From assembly GCF_009882935.1 (NCBI RefSeq), contig NZ_WTVA01000001.1:904410-968409 (forward strand): a DNA stretch of 64,000 nucleotides, written 5' to 3'. The translations under genes and the position numbers were made by a program. The notes below the pieces were generated by a model. That model saw only the letters and a program-made list of their open reading frames with translations, did not search any database and was not told the DNA's origin. Position 1 is the stretch's first letter. Each line of letters starts with the position of its first letter. Positions 58,770-64,000 of the stretch are shown piece after piece. Source of the DNA: Sneathiella chungangensis. GTDB taxonomy: Bacteria > Pseudomonadota > Alphaproteobacteria > Sneathiellales > Sneathiellaceae.

Positions 58770-58994
58770 TTAAAGGACTTCCCAACGCTTCAGCTTCGAA
58801 TAGGGGGCACATTCCTGAATGCGGACGGTGTCGCCTACCTTGAACTGGTTCTTCGCGTCATGGGCATGGTACTTCTTCGACTTGCCTATGTATTTCTTGT
58901 ACAGCCGATGCATCACTTGACGATCGACTTTGACAACGACAGTCTGGTCATTCTTGTCGCTGACAACGGTTCCTTGCAGGATACGCTTTGGCAT
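58770..58994 (-). CDS. rpsQ: 30S ribosomal protein S17
   Basis: This 74-residue oligonucleotide-binding-fold protein ([20 protein letters not shown], then [18 protein letters not shown] end) is shorter than the 80-85 residues usual for S17, lacking most of the C-terminal extension. It closes the S10 block. Confidence 0.96.
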   Translation of the reverse strand: MPKRILQGTVVSDKNDQTVVVKVDRQVMHRLYKKYIGKSKKYHAHDAKNQFKVGDTVRIQECAPYSKLKRWEVL

Positions 58995-59005
58995 CTTTCT
59001 CTCTC

Positions 59006-59197
59006 CTAAGACGCAGCGTTAGCTGACATCACGGTTTTGATGCGGGCGATATCCCGCCGCACCTGGCGTTGGCGCGCCGTATTTTCCAATTGGCCACTGG
59101 CTTTCTGAAAGCGCAGATTGAACTGTTCCTTCTTCAGCTGAAGCAGTTCCGCTTTCAGCTCATCAGCCGTTTTGCCCAGTAAATCCTGTGCTTTCAT
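59006..59197 (-). CDS. rpmC: 50S ribosomal protein L29
   Basis: This 63-residue protein is two helices ([20 protein letters not shown], then [15 protein letters not shown]) at the rim of the exit tunnel. I start at ATG 59197, three bases after the rplP stop (TGACCATG); an in-frame TTG two codons earlier is possible. Confidence 0.96.
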   Translation of the reverse strand: MKAQDLLGKTADELKAELLQLKKEQFNLRFQKASGQLENTARQRQVRRDIARIKTVMSANAAS

Positions 59198-59199
59198 GG

Positions 59200-59619
59200 T
59201 CAATCCCCTTCACCAAGACGGGTCACGAAACGGGTCTTGATCGGCAGCTTGGCCGATCCCCTCTCGAACGCCTCGCGGGCAATCTCGAGCGGAACACCGT
59301 CCAGTTCGAACATAATTTTTCCAGGCTGCACGCGGACCATCCAATATTCCGGCGATCCCTTACCCTTACCCATCCGGACTTCGGTAGGTTTTTTGGATAC
59401 GGGAACGTCCGGGAAGATGCGAATCCAGACACGTCCAGCACGTTTGATATGACGGGTCACCGCACGCCGAGTTGCCTCGATCTGCCGCGCGGTAATACGC
59501 CCGGGCTCAACAGCTTTCAGGCCATAAGCGCCGAAGTTCAGCGTTGTACCCGAAGTTGCTACGCCCTTCAAGCGCCCTTTATGGGCTTTGCGAAATTTTG
59601 TGCGCTTCGGTTGAAGCAT
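59200..59619 (-). CDS. rplP: 50S ribosomal protein L16
   Basis: This 139-residue protein starts [19 protein letters not shown] and has [25 protein letters not shown] near its centre. It lies near the A site and helps tRNA accommodation. Confidence 0.97.
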   Translation of the reverse strand: MLQPKRTKFRKAHKGRLKGVATSGTTLNFGAYGLKAVEPGRITARQIEATRRAVTRHIKRAGRVWIRIFPDVPVSKKPTEVRMGKGKGSPEYWMVRVQPGKIMFELDGVPLEIAREAFERGSAKLPIKTRFVTRLGEGD

Positions 59620-59635
59620 GACATCACCCCTTTAC

Positions 59636-60346
59636 TTAGTTACGCCGACCGCCGGAGCGGCCCGCAGGGCGGCCACCCGCCTGTTGTTTTTCCATCAGCT
59701 TGTCCTGGGCCATCGGATCATGCTCCAGAATCTCGCCTTTATAGATCCAGACCTTGATCCCGATGATCCCATAGGTGGTCAAAGACGAAGCGGTTCCATA
59801 GTCGATATTCGCCCGCAGCGTATGCAGCGGTACACGGCCTTCGCGATACCATTCCGTCCGGGCAATTTCCGCACCGCCAAGTCGGCCGGCGCAGTTGATC
59901 CGGATGCCTTCGGCGCCAAGACGAAGCGCTGACTGAACGGCGCGCTTCATCGCCCGGCGATAGGACACGCGGCGAGCCAGCTGCTGACCGATATTCTCGG
60001 CGACAAGCTTCGCGTCAATTTCCGGCTTGCGGACTTCGACGATATTGAGATGCACCTCGGAATTCGTCATCTTGGCGATGGCGGAGCGCAGCTTTTCAAT
60101 ATCCGCGCCCTTCTTGCCGATGATCACGCCGGGACGGGCCGAATGGATGGTGACGCGCGCCTTTTTCGCGGGGCGTTCGATCACGATCTTGCTGATGCCT
60201 GCCTGCTCCAGCTGTTTTTCCAGATAGGCGCGAATGCGCACGTCTTCATGCAGCAGCTTTGCGTAATCATCCTTCGCGTACCAGCGCGAATCCCATGTCC
60301 GGTTAATACCGACCCTGAGGCCAATTGGATTTACTTTTTGACCCAT
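59636..60346 (-). CDS. rpsC: 30S ribosomal protein S3
   Basis: This 236-residue protein has an N-terminal KH domain ([20 protein letters not shown], with the GxxG loop) and the C-terminal S3 domain ([24 protein letters not shown]). It forms the mRNA entry site. The basic C-terminal tail ([17 protein letters not shown]) is typical in alphaproteobacteria. The start overlaps the rplV stop by one base. Confidence 0.97.
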   Translation of the reverse strand: MGQKVNPIGLRVGINRTWDSRWYAKDDYAKLLHEDVRIRAYLEKQLEQAGISKIVIERPAKKARVTIHSARPGVIIGKKGADIEKLRSAIAKMTNSEVHLNIVEVRKPEIDAKLVAENIGQQLARRVSYRRAMKRAVQSALRLGAEGIRINCAGRLGGAEIARTEWYREGRVPLHTLRANIDYGTASSLTTYGIIGIKVWIYKGEILEHDPMAQDKLMEKQQAGGRPAGRSGGRRN

Positions 60347-60726
60347 TACTCTTGCTCCTCGCGCTCACGAACAACAATCGTGATATTGCTGAAAGGTTTC
60401 AGAATTGGGCTTGCCCGCCCGCGTCCCCGCGGCCGCATGCGCTTCATCACCAGGGACTTGCCGACATGAGCTTCCGAGACATACAGCTGATCCACGTCCA
60501 GCTGATGATTGTTTTCCGCATTGGCAATTGCCGACTGCAGCACTTTCTTGACTTCCGGTGCGATGCCCCGTTTCGAGAAAGTGAGCTCCGTCAACGCCGC
60601 CTCTGCTGACTTGCCGCGAATAAGGCCCGCTACGAGGTTCAATTTCTGCGGACTTACGCGGATGCGGTTGCCGACGGCGCGGGCTTCCGTATCTTTCAAT
60701 TGCCGCTTGAGAGACTGCTTACCCAT
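60346..60726 (-). CDS. rplV: 50S ribosomal protein L22
   Basis: This 126-residue protein has a globular domain and a loop that lines the exit tunnel. [25 protein letters not shown] and [26 protein letters not shown] are the usual signatures. Confidence 0.97.
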   Translation of the reverse strand: MGKQSLKRQLKDTEARAVGNRIRVSPQKLNLVAGLIRGKSAEAALTELTFSKRGIAPEVKKVLQSAIANAENNHQLDVDQLYVSEAHVGKSLVMKRMRPRGRGRASPILKPFSNITIVVREREEQE

Positions 60727-60728
60727 GA

Positions 60729-61007
60729 TTAGTTTCTCCGAGCCTTTTTATCGGCCGCATGGCCGTAATATGTCCGCGTGGGAGAAAACTCCCCGAACTT
60801 ATGGCCCACCATGTCTTCGTCCACCAGCACGGGAACAAACTTCTGGCCGTTGTAAACGCCAAAGGTAAGTCCCACAAACTGCGGGAGGATCGTCGACCGG
60901 CGAGACCAGGTCTTGATTACTTGTTTTCTGCCGCCTTCGCGCGCGGTTTCCGCTTTCTTCAGCAGATAACCGTCGACAAAAGGGCCTTTCCAAACAGAAC
61001 GTGCCAT
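60729..61007 (-). CDS. rpsS: 30S ribosomal protein S19
   Basis: This 92-residue protein begins [19 protein letters not shown] and has [28 protein letters not shown] at the end, the standard signature. It sits with S13 at the head of the 30S subunit. Confidence 0.97.
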   Translation of the reverse strand: MARSVWKGPFVDGYLLKKAETAREGGRKQVIKTWSRRSTILPQFVGLTFGVYNGQKFVPVLVDEDMVGHKFGEFSPTRTYYGHAADKKARRN

Positions 61008-61016
61008 AGAGCGCTC

Positions 61017-61853
61017 CTACTTCTTCCGCTTCAGCGGACGGCGCCGCATGATCATTTTATCCGTGGACTTGTTTGAACGAGTCCGTTTACCCTTCGTCGG
61101 CACACCCCATGGAGATACCGGATGGCGACCACCGGAGGTCCGGCCTTCACCACCGCCATGCGGATGATCGACAGGGTTCATTGCGACACCGCGAACCGAC
61201 GGACGCTTGCCGAGCCAGCGCGAGCGGCCTGCCTTCGCCAGCTTGATGTTCTTCTGGTCCGGATTGGACACGGCGCCGACCGTCGCCAGGCATTCGCCGG
61301 GAACAATCCGCTGCTCGCCGGAGGCAAGGCGAAGCTGCGCATAGCCGGCGTCCTTACCGATCAGCTGCACATAGGTGCCTGCTGCACGGGCCAGCTGCCC
61401 GCCCTTGCCCGGCTTCATCTCCACGTTATGGATGATGGTGCCGACCGGCATATTCTTCATCGGCATGGCATTGCCCGGCTTGATGTCGACATTGGTGCCC
61501 GAAACCACCTTGTCGCCCGCGGAAACACGCTGCGGCGCCAGGATATAGGCCTGCTCGCCATCTTCATAGCGGATCAACGCGATAAAGGCTGACCGGTTCG
61601 GGTCATACTCAAGCCGCTCCACCGTTGCCGGGACGTCAAACTTGTTCCGCTTGAAATCCACGATACGGTAGGTCCGCTTGTGCCCGCCGCCGCGGCGACG
61701 CGCGGTGATCCGGCCATAGTTATTGCGACCGCCATTTCCGGACAATCCCTCGGTAAGGGCCTTGACCGGCTTTCCCTTGTGCAGGTCCGAGCGATCAACA
61801 AGGATCAGCCCCCGCTGCGCAGGTGTCGTCGGTTTGTAGTTCTTCAACGCCAT
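61017..61853 (-). CDS. rplB: 50S ribosomal protein L2
   Basis: This 278-residue protein is close to the peptidyl transferase centre. [21 protein letters not shown] and the C-terminal [30 protein letters not shown] are strongly diagnostic; the histidine in the second stretch is the one long discussed in peptide bond formation. Confidence 0.98.
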   Translation of the reverse strand: MALKNYKPTTPAQRGLILVDRSDLHKGKPVKALTEGLSGNGGRNNYGRITARRRGGGHKRTYRIVDFKRNKFDVPATVERLEYDPNRSAFIALIRYEDGEQAYILAPQRVSAGDKVVSGTNVDIKPGNAMPMKNMPVGTIIHNVEMKPGKGGQLARAAGTYVQLIGKDAGYAQLRLASGEQRIVPGECLATVGAVSNPDQKNIKLAKAGRSRWLGKRPSVRGVAMNPVDHPHGGGEGRTSGGRHPVSPWGVPTKGKRTRSNKSTDKMIMRRRPLKRKK

Positions 61854-61856
61854 AGT

Positions 61857-62150
61857 TTAAATCCCCGCCGTCACATCGATGGCCTGACCCTCGGCAAGGG
61901 TCACAACTGCCTTCTTGTAATCAGACCGCTTGCCGATATGGCCCCGGAAACGCTTTACCTTACCCTTGGTGCGGTTGGTGTTCACGTTCGTGACCTTGAC
62001 ATCGAACAGTTTTTCAACTGCTTCCTTGATCTGAGGTTTCGTAGCATCCAGAGCAACACGGAATGTCACCTGATTAAACTCCGACCCCATCGTCGACTTT
62101 TCAGTCACAACCGGGCCAAGCAGGATGTCATAAAGATTTTCCTGATTCAT
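61857..62150 (-). CDS. rplW: 50S ribosomal protein L23
   Basis: This 97-residue protein is the docking site for trigger factor and SRP at the tunnel exit. It begins [20 protein letters not shown] and has [20 protein letters not shown]. The ATG overlaps the rplD stop by four bases. Confidence 0.97.
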   Translation of the reverse strand: MNQENLYDILLGPVVTEKSTMGSEFNQVTFRVALDATKPQIKEAVEKLFDVKVTNVNTNRTKGKVKRFRGHIGKRSDYKKAVVTLAEGQAIDVTAGI

Positions 62151-62767
62151 TTCAGTCGAGCCTCCAGGCTTTCCACTGCGCTTTTCGTCAGCACGAGAGT
62201 GTCACGGCGCAGAATGTCATAGACATTGGCGCCGGTTGACGTCAGCAAGTCCACTTTGGGCAGGTTGCGGGCGGAAAGCGCAAAATTCTTTTCCATTTCC
62301 GCGCCATCGACGATCAACGCCGAATCCCAGCCGAGTGCCTTGAATTTTCCGGCCATCAACTTCGTTTTCACATCCTTGGCTTTCAACTCGTCGACGATCA
62401 CCAGCTTGCCTTCGGCCTGCTTGGTTGACAGCGCGGTCTTGAGCGCCAGCTTGCGAACCTTTTTCGGCAGGTCATGGGCGTGGCTGCGGACAACCGGACC
62501 ATGCGCGACACCGCCGCCCCGCTGATGCGGCGCCCGCTTCTGTCCCTGACGGGCGCGGCCGGTGCCTTTCTGCTTGAACGGCTTCTGGCCGGTGCCGGAT
62601 ACTTCCGCGACACCCTTGATCTTGTGCGTACCCGCCCGGCGAGCCGCCAGCTGGTACCGCACCATGCGCTGCAGAAGATCCGCCCGCGGCGCCAGGCCAA
62701 AGACGTCATCGGCAAGCTCGATATCGCCGGCCTTCTTATTCTCGAGGTTGATTACATTTACCTTCAT
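62147..62767 (-). CDS. rplD: 50S ribosomal protein L4
   Basis: This 206-residue protein has a long loop with [44 protein letters not shown] that lines the exit tunnel. In E. coli L4 also represses its own operon; no leader for that is seen here, since tuf is close upstream. Confidence 0.97.
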   Translation of the reverse strand: MKVNVINLENKKAGDIELADDVFGLAPRADLLQRMVRYQLAARRAGTHKIKGVAEVSGTGQKPFKQKGTGRARQGQKRAPHQRGGGVAHGPVVRSHAHDLPKKVRKLALKTALSTKQAEGKLVIVDELKAKDVKTKLMAGKFKALGWDSALIVDGAEMEKNFALSARNLPKVDLLTSTGANVYDILRRDTLVLTKSAVESLEARLK

Positions 62768-62779
62768 TTCAGCCGTCCT

Positions 62780-63544
62780 TTACTCTTCCGTCGCGGTATC
62801 GGCAACGGCGGTCTCATCGACAGGCGCATCCGCCTCGGCGACGTTCCCGACCGGATCCGCAGCACCACCCTTGGCGACAAATGCCGCAGGGTAAGGCGCA
62901 TTGTCCGGCCGTGCCTTCTTGACTGCATCGGCGACATAAACCCAGGACCCCTTGGCCCCCGGAACCGCCCCTCTGAGGAGAACCAGTCCGCGATCCTTGT
63001 CCGTCGAAACCACTTTCAAATTCTGCGTCGTCACCCGCGCCGCGCCAAGATGACCGGCCATCTTCTTCCCCTTGAAGACCTTGCCCGGATCCTGACACTG
63101 ACCGGTGGAACCATGGGCGCGATGGGATACGGACACACCATGAGAGGCACGCATGCCACCGAAGTTGTGCCGTTTCATGGCGCCCGCGAAGCCCTTACCG
63201 ATGCTGGTGCCAACGACGTCAACAAACTGGTCCGGCACGAAATGATCCGCCGTCAGTTCCGCGCCGACGTCGACAAATGCGTCGTCCTGAATACGGAATT
63301 CGGCAAGCTTCATTTTCGGCTCGACCTCGGCCTTCGCGAAATGGCCGCGCATCGCCTTGGTGACATTCTTGACTTTCGCCTTGCCAACACCGAGCTGCAG
63401 GGCGTTATAGCCATGGTTCTCGGCGGTACGATGAGCAACGACCTGACAGTTATCGACGGCCAGAACGGTTACCGGAATATGGGTCCCGTCTTCCGCGAAA
63501 ACCCGGGTCATCCCCAGTTTCTTTGCGATCAATCCACTACGCAT
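62780..63544 (-). CDS. rplC: 50S ribosomal protein L3
   Basis: This protein of 254 residues starts [20 protein letters not shown] and has [20 protein letters not shown]. The C-terminal ~40 residues form a low-complexity acidic tail ([21 protein letters not shown]) beyond the usual end of L3. ATG 63544 is behind GGGGTG. An in-frame GTG at 63553, which overlaps the rpsJ stop, is the alternative. Confidence 0.96.
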   Translation of the reverse strand: MRSGLIAKKLGMTRVFAEDGTHIPVTVLAVDNCQVVAHRTAENHGYNALQLGVGKAKVKNVTKAMRGHFAKAEVEPKMKLAEFRIQDDAFVDVGAELTADHFVPDQFVDVVGTSIGKGFAGAMKRHNFGGMRASHGVSVSHRAHGSTGQCQDPGKVFKGKKMAGHLGAARVTTQNLKVVSTDKDRGLVLLRGAVPGAKGSWVYVADAVKKARPDNAPYPAAFVAKGGAADPVGNVAEADAPVDETAVADTATEE

Positions 63545-63549
63545 TGCGA

Positions 63550-63864
63550 TCACCCCAACAACTTGATGGACACGTCGACGCCTGCGGCGAGGTCCAGCTT
63601 CATGAGTGCATCCACCGTCTGCGGTGTCGGCTCAACGATATCGAGGAGGCGCTTGTGCGTCCGGATTTCGAACTGCTCACGCGACTTCTTGTCAATATGC
63701 GGACCGCGAAGGACCGTATATTTGTCGATATGCGTCGGCAACGGAATAGGCCCGCGAACCTGGGCTCCCGTGCGCTTCGCCGTATTTACAATTTCACCTG
63801 TCGACGCATCGAGTACACGATGATCATATGCCTTCAGGCGGATGCGGATATTTTGGTTTTCCAT
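63550..63864 (-). CDS. rpsJ: 30S ribosomal protein S10
   Basis: This 104-residue protein ([21 protein letters not shown], then [20 protein letters not shown]) also acts as NusE in transcription antitermination. The start is ATG 63864 (MENQNIRIR). The spacer to tuf is 55 bases and contains a hairpin, with no room for a long regulatory leader. Confidence 0.97.
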   Translation of the reverse strand: MENQNIRIRLKAYDHRVLDASTGEIVNTAKRTGAQVRGPIPLPTHIDKYTVLRGPHIDKKSREQFEIRTHKRLLDIVEPTPQTVDALMKLDLAAGVDVSIKLLG

Positions 63865-63889
63865 TACTCTGGCCACTCCAGAAGAGAAA

Positions 63890-63912
63890 CAAGGCAGCCC
63901 CAAAGGGCTGCC
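63890..63912 (-). terminator. Terminator-like hairpin between tuf and rpsJ
   Basis: On the minus strand GGCAGCCC, loop TTTG, GGGCTGCC form a perfect 8-bp stem, followed by the T-rich but interrupted TTGTTTC. It lies eight bases after the tuf stop codon. A weak U-tract suggests partial termination or readthrough into the S10 block. Confidence 0.6.
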
Positions 63913-63919
63913 AGAAAAA

Positions 63920-64000
63920 TCAAGCGGTTACGGAGGCGACGACGCCGGCGCCGACGGTGCGTCCGCCTTCGCGGATGGCGAAGCGCAGACCCTCGTCCAT
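63920..64000 (-). CDS. tuf: Elongation factor Tu, C-terminal end (partial)
   Basis: The last 26 codons before a TGA at 63920 read [20 protein letters not shown] and then TA, which is the C-terminus of EF-Tu, the GTPase that brings aminoacyl-tRNA to the ribosome. The rest lies beyond the right edge. It is directly upstream of rpsJ, the usual alphaproteobacterial layout. Confidence 0.95.
   Translation of the reverse strand: MDEGLRFAIREGGRTVGAGVVASVTA

Overview
The window looks like chromosomal DNA of a GC-rich, Gram-negative alphaproteobacterium. The evidence is a MipZ-type division ATPase, an ATP12 chaperone, a DUF1489 protein, a GTG-started rpoA, and an S13-S11-rpoA-L17 block without rpsD. 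A more exact placement (a Sneathiella-, Kiloniella- or Rhodospirillales-like lineage) is a guess from gene content. I see no rRNA, insertion sequence, prophage or CRISPR array. One tRNA gene, tRNA-Leu(GAG), is present.

Left part (1-14.8 kb): a truncated MATE exporter and a DAO-type flavoprotein are translationally coupled. Next come a VWA/J-domain protein pair, then galU, UDP-glucose dehydrogenase and phosphomannomutase for sugar nucleotide supply. A small accessory stretch follows with a VOC protein, a secreted hypothetical protein, and a membrane permease under an ArsR regulator. After that are mipZ, a DUF3179 protein, an L-2-hydroxyglutarate oxidase-like enzyme and leucine dehydrogenase.

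14.8-21.4 kb: a tightly overlapping lipid A operon (DUF374 acyltransferase, waaA, lpxK, LpxL-type acyltransferase) may start with a 46-codon ORF. It is divergent from a molybdopterin oxidoreductase. A DUF1489 gene overlaps the end of that oxidoreductase.

21.4-32.6 kb: a leucine/isovalerate catabolic region holds isovaleryl-CoA dehydrogenase, both methylcrotonyl-CoA carboxylase subunits, methylglutaconyl-CoA hydratase and HMG-CoA lyase. A thiolase, a second acyl-CoA dehydrogenase, an isomerase, an SDR and a thioesterase lie among or beside them.

32.6-45.8 kb: a LysR regulator, mgtE, maeB, tRNA-Leu, an orphan FliN-like protein and lipB. These are followed by propionyl-CoA carboxylase (pccB, pccA), ATP12, a HAD phosphatase and leuA. 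leuA is preceded by a previously unmarked leader that encodes a 17-residue, Leu-rich peptide and several hairpins. I read it as a leucine attenuator with an almost leaderless start. The same window therefore holds leucine breakdown and attenuated leucine synthesis.

45.8-50 kb: a degQ-rarA-crcB-rluC operon in which every junction is an ATGA overlap.

50-64 kb: the ribosomal protein superoperon on the minus strand, running from the tuf 3' end through S10, spc (with secY and adk) and alpha (S13, S11, rpoA, L17). It has a near-consensus internal promoter and a structured leader before rpsM, a hairpin before rpoA, and a terminator after rplQ.
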